Positions 1 through 11,461 of a DNA stretch of 64,000 nucleotides are shown here, piece after piece. The stretch's first letter is position 1. Each line of letters opens with the position of its first letter. Source of the DNA: Hyphomicrobiales bacterium (GTDB lineage Bacteria > Pseudomonadota > Alphaproteobacteria > Rhizobiales > Rhizobiaceae); NCBI GenBank assembly GCA_002400845.2, contig NVRK02000007.1:16132-80131 (forward strand). Reading direction: 5' to 3'. A model generated the notes under the pieces. That model saw only the letters and a program-made list of their open reading frames with translations, was not told the origin of the DNA and made no database searches. The position numbers were made by a program, and so were the translations under genes.

Positions 1-2
1 AA

Positions 3-1730
3 CGCGCCTTACGACAAGCCGATAAACTTTTGCCACCAGACGGCCTATATGGTGAATTTAACGCGCGTTTCCCTTATGATGAAACAGAAGACCAGCTAAG
101 CGCCATTGAAGCCGTACTGGATGATTTAGCTGCGGGTACGCCAATGGATCGTCTAATTTGCGGTGATGTTGGTTTTGGTAAAACAGAAGTCGCATTACGT
201 GCCGCTTTTGTTGCAGCAATGGCTGGCAAACAAGTGGCATTGGTTGTGCCAACAACATTGCTAGCACGCCAGCATTATAAAACATTTTCAGAACGCTTTA
301 AGGGCTTGCCGCTTAACGTTCGTCAAGCTTCAAGGCTGGTTGGTGCCAAAGAATTAAATGAAACGAAAAAAGGTTTAGCAGATGGCACAATTGATGTTGT
401 CATTGGCACCCATGCACTTCTTTCAGATTCCATTAAGTTTCATCGCCTAGGTCTTTTAATAATCGATGAAGAGCAACGTTTTGGGGTTAAGCATAAAGAA
501 CGCCTTAAAGAAGTTAAGTCCGATGTGCATGTGCTTACTCTATCAGCAACACCAATTCCAAGAACGCTTCAATTAGCGCTAACAGGCGTGAGAGAACTCT
601 CATTAATCACAACAGCGCCTGTTGATCGATTAGCGGTAAGAACCTTTGTTACACCGTTTGATACGCTGGTTGTGCGCGAGGCGTTATTGCGCGAACATTA
701 TAGAGGCGGACAAAGCTTTTATGTATGTCCGCGCGTGAGTGATCTTGAAGAGCGAAAAGCATTTTTAACAGAACATGTGCCAGAATTAAAAGTAACCATT
801 GCGCATGGAAAAATGTCACCCACCGAATTAGACGATGTGATGAATGCCTTTTACGATGGCCAGTATGATGTATTGCTTGCAACAACAATTGTTGAATCAG
901 GCTTGGATATTCCAACAGCAAATACACTGATAATTCACCGAGCAGATATGTTTGGCTTAGCACAGCTTTATCAATTGCGAGGCCGAGTAGGGCGCTCTAA
1001 AACACGCGCTTATGCAATCTTTACACTGCCAGTTAATCGTATTTTGACGCAAGGCGCAGAACGAAGACTTAAAGTATTACAATCACTTGATACAATTGGC
1101 GCAGGTTTTGAATTAGCCAGCCATGACCTAGACATTCGAGGTTCTGGTAATTTATTGGGCGACGATCAATCTGGCCAAATTAAAGAAGTAGGCTTCGAGC
1201 TTTATCAACAAATGCTAGAAGAGGCCGTGGCTGAATTAAAAGACGGCGGCAGTTTGGACGCAAGTGAAGAGCGCTGGTCACCACAAATATCTGTTGGCGC
1301 ACCAGTATTAATTCCAGAATCCTACGTGCCTGACCTTCAATTGCGTTTGGGGTTATATAGAAGGTTATCCGAGATCGCAGGTAGTGGTGAAATTGATGCC
1401 TTTGCCGCAGAAATGATTGACCGTTTTGGCCCCATGCCGATTGAAGTCGATTACTTACTTAAAATCGTATTCATCAAGGGCATATGTCTTAAAGCGAATA
1501 TCGAAAAATTAGATGCTGGACCAAAAGGCTTAGTAGTGCACTTTAGAGGAAAAGAATTCTCAAACCCTTCTGCATTATTATCATGGCTGGGTGAGCAAGG
1601 TTCTTTAGCAAAAGTACGCGCAGATCATAGCTTATTCTTAAACCGAGATTGGCCAAATGCTGAAAAGCGTTTAAAAGGCACGGCAGTCATTGCTTCAAAA
1701 CTAGTGAAAATGGTTTTAGCAGTAAAATAA
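3..1730 (+). CDS. mfd: Transcription-repair coupling factor, C-terminal part (5' truncated by window edge)
   Basis: Open frame continues to the left edge (frame 3). Motifs: DRLICGDVGFGKTEVALRAAF, DEEQRFGVKHKE, LSATPIPRTLQ, VESGLDIPTANTLI, QLRGRVGRS, and a C-terminal TRCF domain. Confidence 0.96.
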   Translation, partial: RALRQADKLLPPDGLYGEFNARFPYDETEDQLSAIEAVLDDLAAGTPMDRLICGDVGFGKTEVALRAAFVAAMAGKQVALVVPTTLLARQHYKTFSERFKGLPLNVRQASRLVGAKELNETKKGLADGTIDVVIGTHALLSDSIKFHRLGLLIIDEEQRFGVKHKERLKEVKSDVHVLTLSATPIPRTLQLALTGVRELSLITTAPVDRLAVRTFVTPFDTLVVREALLREHYRGGQSFYVCPRVSDLEERKAFLTEHVPELKVTIAHGKMSPTELDDVMNAFYDGQYDVLLATTIVESGLDIPTANTLIIHRADMFGLAQLYQLRGRVGRSKTRAYAIFTLPVNRILTQGAERRLKVLQSLDTIGAGFELASHDLDIRGSGNLLGDDQSGQIKEVGFELYQQMLEEAVAELKDGGSLDASEERWSPQISVGAPVLIPESYVPDLQLRLGLYRRLSEIAGSGEIDAFAAEMIDRFGPMPIEVDYLLKIVFIKGICLKANIEKLDAGPKGLVVHFRGKEFSNPSALLSWLGEQGSLAKVRADHSLFLNRDWPNAEKRLKGTAVIASKLVKMVLAVK

Positions 1731-1749
1731 TAATGGCCTTACAGCAAAG

Positions 1750-2727
1750 CTATTTAACCTCTGCCGTAAGCTCGTCTAATATTTTTTGCATGTCGTCTTC
1801 ACCAGTGCTGGTATCAGAAATTGTAGCATCATCGGCCAATACTTTTTCCAAATCAATTTCAGCAGCGCTTTTTTGCGATGCGCTTTTTTGAATTAAGTTT
1901 AGTTCCTTAATTTTATCAAATATAGGAACATCAGCAACGCTAGTTCCCTCTACATCAGCAATTTCTTCTGCCGTTTTTTCTGCTCGAAACGTACTCTTCA
2001 ATTCAGATGTAGTATCTTTCATAACATTATTTGCTGCTTTAGATGTTTTAGTCGCTGTTTCTATAACTGATTTTTGTGCAGAGTTCGCAACAGATACGCT
2101 GGCATCACCAATAGTGCTGACAGTGCCTTTAGCAGCCGCTGCAACATTGCTAGAAACACTTGTTGCCGCGCCAGCTGTATTGACAGCAGAGCCAGTAACA
2201 GCTGCAATTGCACCTGCGCCAATAGCCTTTAAGCCAGAAGTAGAGTTTTTTCCAACTTTGCTCGCAACATTAGCGCCATTAGCTACAGCAGAAAATGCTT
2301 TAGGGGGATTTTCAACAGAGCGTTCTTTTAACTCAGAATTAATTTGCGTTGTCTTTTGCGTTGTTCGTTCAATGGTAGTCTTGGCAATATTTCCAGTTTT
2401 TGGTACCTGAACTGGTGTAACTCTAGAAATATTACTTTCTATAAGTACATCTGAATTGCCACCGATTAAAATTAAATGTTCCACATTATCACGTCTTACC
2501 AAGACTAGACGTCTTTTATCATCAACAATCGCGGCATCAGTAACAGCCAATCTGGGTTGACGATTTTTAGCTATTCTAGAAACATTGTTGCCAAACACAA
2601 CTCGTATCAACCAAACCACAAGCAATAAAACAATAAGCAAAACTGCAAAAATTATTGCAAGTTGCACACCATCATTCAAATTCGTCCCAAAAATATCATT
2701 CACTAAGTTCATAATAGACCCCAACAA
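1750..2727 (-). CDS. FliO-like membrane protein with long Ala/Ser/Thr-rich C-terminal tail
   Basis: One N-terminal TM segment (LAIIFAVLLIVLLLVVWLIRVVFG) followed by a FliO/MopB-like segment (RLAVTDAAIVDDKRRLVLVRRDNVEHLILIGGNSDVLIESNI), then low-complexity sequence. Confidence 0.7.
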   Translation of the reverse strand: MLGSIMNLVNDIFGTNLNDGVQLAIIFAVLLIVLLLVVWLIRVVFGNNVSRIAKNRQPRLAVTDAAIVDDKRRLVLVRRDNVEHLILIGGNSDVLIESNISRVTPVQVPKTGNIAKTTIERTTQKTTQINSELKERSVENPPKAFSAVANGANVASKVGKNSTSGLKAIGAGAIAAVTGSAVNTAGAATSVSSNVAAAAKGTVSTIGDASVSVANSAQKSVIETATKTSKAANNVMKDTTSELKSTFRAEKTAEEIADVEGTSVADVPIFDKIKELNLIQKSASQKSAAEIDLEKVLADDATISDTSTGEDDMQKILDELTAEVK

Positions 2728-2931
2728 TCTTAAAAACTATACATCCCACACCCTCCAATAAATCATATTGTGTTTATGTCAAATGCAACCAATTGATAGT
2801 TTTGTACCATTTATGCCTATAATCACTAAAAATGACGGGTTATTATACAGTTTAGGGTTTTCTGTTAGGCCCATTTATGATTCATACTGAGTAAAGAATT
2901 TTTAGATTCGTTAATTGCAAACGGTGATACA

Positions 2932-5646
2932 TTGACCAATAAAATTAATATAGATAATTTAAGCGATGACGAATTAGATAAATTAGCACCGTCTAAAGTT
3001 AAGTCGAAAACCAACAACGATGGCATCAACAGTAGTAAGACTGTTAAACATGGGACTAAGAGCATTCAAAACAATTCAAAAAATGATCCTGATTTGAATA
3101 CCCCATTAATCGATCAGCCTTCAGATTCTAATGGCAAGATCATATTCTTTTTGCTTGCATTACTTTTAATATCCCTTGCAGCGCAATTTGGATATCTAAG
3201 CCACAATCAACTATCTCAGCCCATCACACTTGCGATTATGGGTGCTTTAGCTGGTGTGGGTGTTTTTTGTCTTCTTGCATTTTTGTTTGGCTTTTTGAAA
3301 TTAACCTCAAAAAAGAGATCTGATGATTTCTCAAACCATTTAGTAAATGGAATGGATTCTGGCGTTTTAGTGACAGATACAAACAACAAAATCATCTACG
3401 CCAATAGAGCATATGGTAATATAACAGGCAGTACATCTGACTTAGATACAGCAAGCATTGAAGCTGTTTTTTCTAAAAACAGTTCTGCATCAGAAGTTAT
3501 CTATCGCATTTCTAATAAAGCTAAATCTGGTGAACCTGCTTCAGGAGAATTTAGATTACCCTCTGGTATAATTTCTAGCTTCGAAGGTCCACGCTGGTTT
3601 CGAATTAGAGCGCGTAATATGAAAAGCTCAATAGACCAAAATGGCCTAACCGTTTGGCAGTTATCTGACATAACGCACGATCGCCATGAGCAAGAAGTAG
3701 CGTTTCAAGAATTACAACATGCCATACATTATTTAGACCACGCACCCGCCGGCTTCTTTTCTAGTGAAGCAGATGGCACAATTGTTTATCTAAACTCAAC
3801 GCTTGCAGATTGGTTAGGCATTGATCTTGCTCTGTTTAAACCGGGCACCATTAAGTTAAGCGAATTTGTTTCTGATAACGGCATTCAATTAATCAATGCC
3901 GTTAAACCAACTGACAATAAGTCTAAAACTGCAATCATCGATGTTGACTTCATTCGGGGCGAAAGCGGCAGAATGCCTGTGCGCCTTTATCATAAAGTTT
4001 CTCCAGATACCGATGGCGCACCAGGCGCAACAAGAACACTTGTTATAAACCGCTTAGCAAAAGAAGAAACTGACAGTGCATTGTTAGATGCAGAACTGCG
4101 CTTTACAAGGTTCTTTAACAATACACCGATTTCCATTGCTTCTATATCGCAAGATGGCAAAACAGTTCGTACCAATGCGCCTTTCATGCGTATGTTTAAT
4201 GAACAATTGGGCAAAGCAGGCAATGCAGAAGGCATTAGTCTTAAAAATTTAGTGAAAGAAAGCGATCGCGAAAATGTTGAAAAAGCTTTAAGCGCAGTCA
4301 TTTCTGGCAACAGCGAACAACACGAAGTAAATGTTGAAATGGCAGGCAGTGATACGCGCTATTTAAAACTTTTCCTTAGCCCTGTAATTGATTCGGAAGA
4401 AGACACTGCTGAAGGCACAACCACCGAACGCATAGTTGTTTATGTTTTAGAAACGACCGAACAAAAAGCAATGGAGAAGCAATTTAATCAGGGTCAAAAA
4501 ATGCAAGCTGTTGGACAACTTGCAGGCGGTATTGCGCATGATTTCAACAATGTATTAACTGCCATAATTGGCTTTTCAGATTTACTACTCTCTAATCACA
4601 GACCGTCGGATCCATCGTTCCAAGACATAATGAACATTAAGCAAAATGCCAATCGTGCCGCCAGTTTGGTGCGCCAACTATTAGCATTTTCAAGACGTCA
4701 AACTTTACGCCCACAAATTTTACAAATGGGTGAAGTAATGTCTGACCTTAGAATGCTACTCGACAGATTATTAAGCGGCAAAGCAAATCTAAACATCATT
4801 CATGGTAGAGACTTGTGGCCTGTAAAAGCGGACATATCTCAACTTGAGCAAGTGATTGTTAATCTAACAGTTAATGCACGCGACGCTATGGAAAAGGGTG
4901 GTGACCTAACAATCAAAACTTCAAACCTTGCTAAAGAAGATGTTAAAGCTCAATTTGATTATAAAGAAATGCCTGCAATTGATTACGTATTGCTTGAAGT
5001 GGAAGACCAAGGCACAGGCATGTCACCAGAAGTAATTGCAAAAATATTCGAGCCATTTTTCTCAACCAAAGATGTTGGCAAGGGAACTGGCCTTGGCCTT
5101 TCTACTGTTTATGGCATTATAAAACAAAGTGGTGGATTTATTTATCCAGATTCCGAAGTTGGAGTTGGAACAACATTTAGAGTTTTCTTGCCGCGCCATG
5201 AAATAACGGATGAAGAAAAATTAGAGCTTTCAACAATTGTCATCAAAAAAGAAAACGCTAAAGACCTAACAGGAAGCGCAACAATTCTACTTGTGGAAGA
5301 TGAGGATGCTGTTAGGGCCTTTGGTGAACGCGCATTAACCTCGCGTGGCTATGAAGTGCATGAAGCAGCAAGCGGAGTTGAAGCGCTTGAAGTGTTAGAA
5401 GAGTTAGGCGATAAAATTGATCTAATCGTATCTGATGTTGTTATGCCCGAGATGGATGGGCCATCTCTTTTGCGCGAAGTTAGAAAAAGCCATCCAGATC
5501 TTAAATTTATATTTGTTTCTGGATACGCAGAAGAAGCATTTGCTAAAAACCTTCCAGAAGAAGAACGCGAACGCTTTGGCTTCTTAGCAAAACCGTTCTC
5601 ACTAAAACAATTGGCAACAACTGTTAAAGAGATGCTGGAAGAATAG
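2932..5646 (+). CDS. cckA: Hybrid sensor histidine kinase CckA (TM, PAS, HisKA, HATPase, receiver)
   Basis: GQKMQAVGQLAGGIAHDFNNVLTAIIGFSDLLL H-box, STKDVGKGTGLGLSTVYGIIKQSGG ATPase, C-terminal REC domain (ILLVEDEDAVRAFGERAL). TTG start preceded by GGTGA. Confidence 0.93.
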   Translation: MTNKINIDNLSDDELDKLAPSKVKSKTNNDGINSSKTVKHGTKSIQNNSKNDPDLNTPLIDQPSDSNGKIIFFLLALLLISLAAQFGYLSHNQLSQPITLAIMGALAGVGVFCLLAFLFGFLKLTSKKRSDDFSNHLVNGMDSGVLVTDTNNKIIYANRAYGNITGSTSDLDTASIEAVFSKNSSASEVIYRISNKAKSGEPASGEFRLPSGIISSFEGPRWFRIRARNMKSSIDQNGLTVWQLSDITHDRHEQEVAFQELQHAIHYLDHAPAGFFSSEADGTIVYLNSTLADWLGIDLALFKPGTIKLSEFVSDNGIQLINAVKPTDNKSKTAIIDVDFIRGESGRMPVRLYHKVSPDTDGAPGATRTLVINRLAKEETDSALLDAELRFTRFFNNTPISIASISQDGKTVRTNAPFMRMFNEQLGKAGNAEGISLKNLVKESDRENVEKALSAVISGNSEQHEVNVEMAGSDTRYLKLFLSPVIDSEEDTAEGTTTERIVVYVLETTEQKAMEKQFNQGQKMQAVGQLAGGIAHDFNNVLTAIIGFSDLLLSNHRPSDPSFQDIMNIKQNANRAASLVRQLLAFSRRQTLRPQILQMGEVMSDLRMLLDRLLSGKANLNIIHGRDLWPVKADISQLEQVIVNLTVNARDAMEKGGDLTIKTSNLAKEDVKAQFDYKEMPAIDYVLLEVEDQGTGMSPEVIAKIFEPFFSTKDVGKGTGLGLSTVYGIIKQSGGFIYPDSEVGVGTTFRVFLPRHEITDEEKLELSTIVIKKENAKDLTGSATILLVEDEDAVRAFGERALTSRGYEVHEAASGVEALEVLEELGDKIDLIVSDVVMPEMDGPSLLREVRKSHPDLKFIFVSGYAEEAFAKNLPEEERERFGFLAKPFSLKQLATTVKEMLEE

Positions 5647-5720
5647 GGAGCTTGCCCCGCCAATCAATTTTTCATTGGCAGTTCAATATATGCTCAAAAT
5701 CTAAAGTTCGGGGTTTAAGT

Positions 5721-6581
5721 TTGAAAGTTTTTAAAACAAAAAAAGAAGTCCTAAAATACAGCAGAAAATCCGCGGCAAAGGGTAAGTCAATCGGGCTTGT
5801 ACCAACCATGGGGTTTTTGCATGATGGTCATATATCATTAGTCAAAATGGCAAAGAAGAAGTCCGACAGGGTCATTGTTTCAATTTTTGTAAACCCTACG
5901 CAATTTGGTGATCCAAGCGATTTAGAAAAGTATCCACGCAATATGGAAGCTGATTTAGCCATGTTAAAAGCGGCTAAAGTAAATGCTGTTTTTGCGCCTG
6001 AAATTGATGAAGTATACGACAAAGAAGCACAAACAATTGTTGAGACGACAAAACTGTCGCGCATAATGATGGGTAAAATCAGACCCGGTCACTTTCGCGG
6101 TGTTTCAACGATTGTCACTAAACTGTTCAATATATGCCAGCCAGACCTCGCATTTTTTGGTGAAAAAGATTACCAACAATTGCAGGTAATTAAACGCATG
6201 GTCAAAGATTTAGACATGCCGATTAAAATTGTTGGTGTGCCAACGATGCGCGAAAAAGACGGACTTGCAATGTCTTCACGCAATGTACGCTTAACAAAAG
6301 CCAATCGAAAGGCCGCTACTGTTTTAAGTAGGTCTCTTTTTGAAGTAGAAAAAATTTGCGCGAACCAAAATATGACAACCACAAAATTAGATAAAATTAT
6401 AAGACAAATTATTTCTAAGGAACCAAAAGCTGAAATTAAAGGCGTAGATATTAAAGACGCTGAAAGCCTTGGGACAGTTAAAGGCATAGTGAAACAGCCC
6501 GTTGTTGCGATGCTTGCAGTGCAATTTGGTGACATCATGCTAATTGACCAAAGGGTTTTCACGCCCAAAATTGCTCTATAA
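5721..6581 (+). CDS. panC: Pantothenate synthetase
   Basis: GLVPTMGFLHDGHISLVKMAK, VSIFVNPTQFG, FFGEKDYQQLQVIKRMVKDL, SSRNVRL. TTG start at 5721 preferred over the longer ORF start at 5652. Confidence 0.95.
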   Translation: MKVFKTKKEVLKYSRKSAAKGKSIGLVPTMGFLHDGHISLVKMAKKKSDRVIVSIFVNPTQFGDPSDLEKYPRNMEADLAMLKAAKVNAVFAPEIDEVYDKEAQTIVETTKLSRIMMGKIRPGHFRGVSTIVTKLFNICQPDLAFFGEKDYQQLQVIKRMVKDLDMPIKIVGVPTMREKDGLAMSSRNVRLTKANRKAATVLSRSLFEVEKICANQNMTTTKLDKIIRQIISKEPKAEIKGVDIKDAESLGTVKGIVKQPVVAMLAVQFGDIMLIDQRVFTPKIAL

Positions 6582-6656
6582 TTTATATTCACCTTATACA
6601 AAGCGCATGCTAAAACTATTATTCAATTACAAAGTTATTTTAGAGAGTTGTTCTTC

Positions 6657-7466
6657 ATGAGTGTTCAAAAACCAATTCGCCGAATTACTGTTCCGCAAAT
6701 CAGAAATAAAAAAAATAGTGAACCAATTGTTTCGCTAACGTCTTATCACTCTCATACCGCCGCTATTGTCGATCAATATGCCGATTTTATTTTGGTTGGA
6801 GATTCACTTGGCATGGTAATGCATGGCATGGACTCTACGGTTGGCGTACCACTTGAATTAATGATTATGCATGGCAAAGCGGTTGTTAGAGGCACAAAGC
6901 GTTCTTTGATCGTGGTTGATATGCCTTTTGGAAGTTACGAAGAATCTCCAGCGGTAGCCTTTAGAAATGCCGCACAGATAATGAAAGAAACCCAATGCGG
7001 CGCCGTTAAGTTAGAAGGTGGTGTACGCATGGCTGAAACCATTCAGTTTTTAGTAGAACGCGGAATACCGGTAATGGCGCATATTGGTCTTACACCGCAA
7101 TCTAGCCATGTAATGGGAGGCTTTAAGACGCAGGGCCGTGACAAGTCTACATGGAAAGCCCATGAGGACGATGCAAAAGCTGTAGCCAAAGCAGGCGCCT
7201 TTGCTGTTGTGGTCGAGGGCGTGGTTGAACCACTAGCGGATAGAATTACAAAAAAGATAGACATTCCAACCATCGGGATTGGCGCTTCGGCTACATGCGA
7301 CGGCCAAATATTAGTATTGGAAGATATGCTGGGCTTAAACCCATCACCGCCAAAGTTTGTAAAAACCTATGGCGACCTTGGTGCTCAGATTGAAAATTCG
7401 GTTAAAGCCTATGCTGAGGATGTGAAATCTAGAACATTCCCAACAAAAGACAATGTTTATAAATAA
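6657..7466 (+). CDS. panB: 3-methyl-2-oxobutanoate hydroxymethyltransferase
   Basis: [73 protein letters not shown]. Confidence 0.95.
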   Translation: MSVQKPIRRITVPQIRNKKNSEPIVSLTSYHSHTAAIVDQYADFILVGDSLGMVMHGMDSTVGVPLELMIMHGKAVVRGTKRSLIVVDMPFGSYEESPAVAFRNAAQIMKETQCGAVKLEGGVRMAETIQFLVERGIPVMAHIGLTPQSSHVMGGFKTQGRDKSTWKAHEDDAKAVAKAGAFAVVVEGVVEPLADRITKKIDIPTIGIGASATCDGQILVLEDMLGLNPSPPKFVKTYGDLGAQIENSVKAYAEDVKSRTFPTKDNVYK

Positions 7467-7472
7467 TAAAAA

Positions 7473-7508
7473 AAAGCACTCCCTTACAACGTGGCAAAGG
7501 AGTGCTTT
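7473..7508 (+). terminator. Hairpin downstream of panB
   Basis: aaagcactcc ... ggagtgcttt inverted repeat immediately after the panB stop. Confidence 0.6.
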
Positions 7509-7568
7509 AGTCGCCAGCGATATGGGGACGTAATCGCTGACAAAAAGTATCAATTTATATTTGATTTA

Positions 7569-7715
7569 TTATTTTAAAGATTTGTTCTCTTGAACATATT
7601 TGTTACCAACGCGATGCAAACCAAGATCAATAAGCTGATGAGCAGACAATGAATTTAATTGTTTTGTCGTTTTACGCGTTACTTGCCAATCACGAATTGT
7701 TCTAAAAACATTCAT
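7569..7715 (-). CDS. Small DUF1127-like protein (48 aa)
   Basis: Hand translation MNVFRTIRDWQVTRKTTKQLNSLSAHQLIDLGLHRVGNKYVQENKSLK*. Has the W-x3-R-x-T-x3-L-x-x-L-S-x3-L-x-D-x-G-L-x-R pattern of DUF1127. Below the length cutoff of the ORF track. Confidence 0.75.
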   Translation of the reverse strand: MNVFRTIRDWQVTRKTTKQLNSLSAHQLIDLGLHRVGNKYVQENKSLK

Positions 7716-7975
7716 TTACCTGCTCCTATGTTTGGCATACATGTCAAAATGAATACGCCTCTACAAAATGTTATTGTTAACTTAGGTGCTTCCTTTGCAG
7801 ATTTTGAAGATAAAACGAGTGCTAATTTTGCATTAGAGATATGCATTTTTTGCATAATAAATAGCCATAAACACGTAAAATGCCTAAAAGATGACCATGT
7901 AATAATAACTATATAAATTTTGAAACAAAACACTTTTAATTTAGCAATCATGAAACAGTAGTAAAAAGTGTTGCT

Positions 7976-9370
7976 TTAAGGTTTTGGCATTCTGTTCCAA
8001 GCATCCAGTGCAGCAATTTTATAAGCCTCTGCAAGGGTTGGATAATTGAATGTGTTTTCCACAAAATACTCTAACGTGCCTTTTAAATTTAGCACAGCTT
8101 GACCAATATGAATCAGTTCAGTCGCGCCTTCACCCACAATATGACACCCCAATAGACGTCTCGTTTTAAGTGAAAACAACATTTTCAACATACCAGAACC
8201 AACACCCATAATATGTCCGCGCGAGGTTTCTCTAAATCTAGCTATGCCACATTCATAAGAAATACCGCGTTCTTTAATTTCTTCTTCGCTCATGCCTATG
8301 GTCGACATTTCTGGTACTGAATAAATTCCATACGGAAAATATTTAGGCGGCTTATAAGCTGTTTCATTAAACGCATGACAAGCCGCAATTCGGCCTTGCT
8401 CCATCGACGTCGATGCAAGGCTTGGGAAACCAATTATATCACCTGCGGCATAAATATTTGGGACGTTCGTTCTAAACGTATTTGGATCAACGCTTATACG
8501 TCCTCGATGATCGCATTCAATACCGCATTTATCTAAAGCAAGAGATGGCGTTGCACCCATGCGCCCAGCCGCAAATAAAACCATATCAGATTTCATATTG
8601 CGACCATCTTCCATTTTAACCAGGCAGTTTTTATTTTCATCGACTGTAATGCTTTCCACCTTTTTACCAAAACGCAATTGCATACCGCGATCACGAAGCT
8701 GATGTTTAAAATCATCAATCAGTTCGTTATCGATGAAATCAAGCATGGTGTCACGCGGTTCAACGATGGTTACATGCACATCAAGCGTATTAAAAATAGT
8801 AGCGTATTCAACGCCAATAACACCAGCACCAACCACAATAATTGATTTTGGCAAATGCTTTAATTCCAATATCTCATCGCTGTCAACAACCGATATCCCA
8901 TCAAATGGAATGTTTTCAGGCCTAAAGGGTACTGTTCCAACAGCAATCAAATAATGGTCCGCCGTGAAGGTATGAACTTCACCTTCTTCACCAGCAACTT
9001 CAATTGTATTCTTATCTAAAAAATGAGCTTCACCGCGCAGTGTCGTTACTTGGTTTCGAGCAAATTGATGTTCTAATACTTCAATTTCATGGGTTAATGT
9101 CATTTGCAATCGGGCGCGTAGATCATCAGCCGTTAAGTCTTGCTTCACACGATAAGAACGACCATAAAAACCACGCTCTCGCCAGCCAGACAGATTCAAT
9201 GCAGTTTCACGTAGGGTTTTAGAGGGAATAGTTCCAGTATGCACAGAAACACCACCAACACGGCGACCACGATCAATCACCAATACGTTTTTATTAGATT
9301 TAGCAGCTTGAATTGCAGCACGTCGACCAGCTGGCCCACTGCCAATAACAATAAAATCGTAATGTTCCAT
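7976..9370 (-). CDS. sthA: Si-specific NAD(P)+ transhydrogenase (soluble pyridine nucleotide transhydrogenase)
   Basis: FAD/NAD(P)-disulfide reductase fold with GSGPAGRRAAIQAAK, GGVSVHTGTIPSKTLRETAL (no redox CxxxxC), VVGAGVIGVEYATIF. Start MEHYDF at 9370; the ORF track start is 9385. Confidence 0.92.
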   Translation of the reverse strand: MEHYDFIVIGSGPAGRRAAIQAAKSNKNVLVIDRGRRVGGVSVHTGTIPSKTLRETALNLSGWRERGFYGRSYRVKQDLTADDLRARLQMTLTHEIEVLEHQFARNQVTTLRGEAHFLDKNTIEVAGEEGEVHTFTADHYLIAVGTVPFRPENIPFDGISVVDSDEILELKHLPKSIIVVGAGVIGVEYATIFNTLDVHVTIVEPRDTMLDFIDNELIDDFKHQLRDRGMQLRFGKKVESITVDENKNCLVKMEDGRNMKSDMVLFAAGRMGATPSLALDKCGIECDHRGRISVDPNTFRTNVPNIYAAGDIIGFPSLASTSMEQGRIAACHAFNETAYKPPKYFPYGIYSVPEMSTIGMSEEEIKERGISYECGIARFRETSRGHIMGVGSGMLKMLFSLKTRRLLGCHIVGEGATELIHIGQAVLNLKGTLEYFVENTFNYPTLAEAYKIAALDAWNRMPKP

Positions 9371-9545
9371 ATTTAAAACCCTCAATTAATTCCCAATAAA
9401 TTGCTCCCAAAAGCAAACTGATTCCCTAACAAATCTATTTAAGTGTCGCCTTACCCAAACACGATTGCAAGCCTTAGTATGACAAGGTTTCACCAAATAT
9501 TTTAAAAGATATTCTAAAATATAATTCAACAAATTGAATCAAAAA

Positions 9546-9579
9546 AAGGCCCGAATTGCAGTTTTGCAAATCGGGCCTT
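9546..9579 (-). terminator. Rho-independent terminator downstream of glnA
   Basis: aaggcccga ... tcgggcctt stem with A/T flanks. Confidence 0.8.
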
Positions 9580-9605
9580 AATTATTAAAACTCTAATATA
9601 ATTAA

Positions 9606-11015
9606 TTATACAGAGTAATACATATCAAACTCAACAGGGTGAGGCATTGTTTCGTAACGAATAACATCCTGCATTTTCAATTCGATGTAAGCATCGATTT
9701 GGTCTTTATCAAACACACCACCTTCAAGAAGGAATTTGTGATCTTTTTGCAATGATTCAAGCGCTTCACGAAGAGAACTACACACAGTAGGAATTTTCTT
9801 AAGTTGCGCAGCAGGTAGCTCGTACAAATCTTTATCCATAGGCTGACCAGGATGAATTTTGTTTTTGATACCGTCGATACCAGCCATAAGCATAGCTGCA
9901 AAGCCCAAATATGGGTTTTGTGTTGGATCAGGAAAGCGAATTTCAACACGCTTAGACTTTGGTGAAGAACCGTGTGGAATACGGCAAGAAGCTGAACGGT
10001 TACGAGCTGAGTAAGCTAGTAGAACAGGCGCTTCGTATCCAGGAACCAAACGCTTGTATGAGTTTGTTGATGGATTTGTAAAAGCGTTGATAGCTTTAGC
10101 GTGCTTAATGATACCACCAATGTAGTACAGGCAGTTTTCAGAAAGACCAGCATATTCGTTACCAGCAAAAGTTGGTTTGCCATCTGCCCAAATAGACATG
10201 TGAACGTGCATACCAGTACCGTTATCACCAAACACTGGCTTCGGCATAAATGTAGCAGTTTTACCATATGCGTGCGCAACTTGGTGAACAGCGTATTTAT
10301 AGATCTGCATTTTGTCGGCGTTGCGTGTCATTGTGTCGAACATTATGCCCAACTCGTGCTGAGCAGATGCAACTTCATGGTGATGCTTTTCAACTTTAAC
10401 GCCCATTTCTGTAAGAACAGAAAGCATTTCGCCACGATAATCTTGACCACTGTCTACTGGAGGAACTGGGAAGTAACCGCCTTTAGTACGTGGGCGGTGG
10501 CCCATATTGCCGCCTTCATATTCAGTATTACTGTTAGATGGAAGCTCTGAACAATCTAGTGAGAAACCAGTGTTGTATGGGTCTGTTGAAAAACGAACGT
10601 CATCAAACACGAAAAATTCAGCTTCTGGACCAACAAAAATTGTATCGCCAAGGCCTGTTGATTTCAAATAAGCTTCAGCTTTTTTAGAAGTACCACGAGG
10701 GTCACGGCTGTAAGGCTCACCTGTTACTGGATCAAGAACATCACAGAAAACTGATAATGTCGCTTGAGCAAAGAAAGGATCAATGTGAACAGTATCTAGG
10801 TCAGGCATCAATGTCATGTCTGATTCATTGATAGCTTTCCAGCCGCCAATTGATGAACCGTCAAACATGACGCCATCTTCAAACATCTCTTCGTCAACAA
10901 TACCAACATCCATAGTTACATGGTGCATTTTGCCGGCTGGGTCAGAGAATCTAACATCTAAAAACTTAATGTCTTCTTCTTTAATTCTCTTAATAATATC
11001 GGATGCGCTAGTCAT
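9606..11015 (-). CDS. glnA: Type I glutamine synthetase
   Basis: [66 protein letters not shown]-terminal [23 protein letters not shown]. Confidence 0.97.
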   Translation of the reverse strand: MTSASDIIKRIKEEDIKFLDVRFSDPAGKMHHVTMDVGIVDEEMFEDGVMFDGSSIGGWKAINESDMTLMPDLDTVHIDPFFAQATLSVFCDVLDPVTGEPYSRDPRGTSKKAEAYLKSTGLGDTIFVGPEAEFFVFDDVRFSTDPYNTGFSLDCSELPSNSNTEYEGGNMGHRPRTKGGYFPVPPVDSGQDYRGEMLSVLTEMGVKVEKHHHEVASAQHELGIMFDTMTRNADKMQIYKYAVHQVAHAYGKTATFMPKPVFGDNGTGMHVHMSIWADGKPTFAGNEYAGLSENCLYYIGGIIKHAKAINAFTNPSTNSYKRLVPGYEAPVLLAYSARNRSASCRIPHGSSPKSKRVEIRFPDPTQNPYLGFAAMLMAGIDGIKNKIHPGQPMDKDLYELPAAQLKKIPTVCSSLREALESLQKDHKFLLEGGVFDKDQIDAYIELKMQDVIRYETMPHPVEFDMYYSV

Positions 11016-11119
11016 GGTCTCCCTTTCTCGAAGCTCACCTTAATGTAAGGCTATTTACTTAGACTATTTAAATTATGGGTTAGGCAACCCGCCATATGCC
11101 CGTTCGAATTCTATTTTTA

Positions 11120-11461
<342 letters not shown>

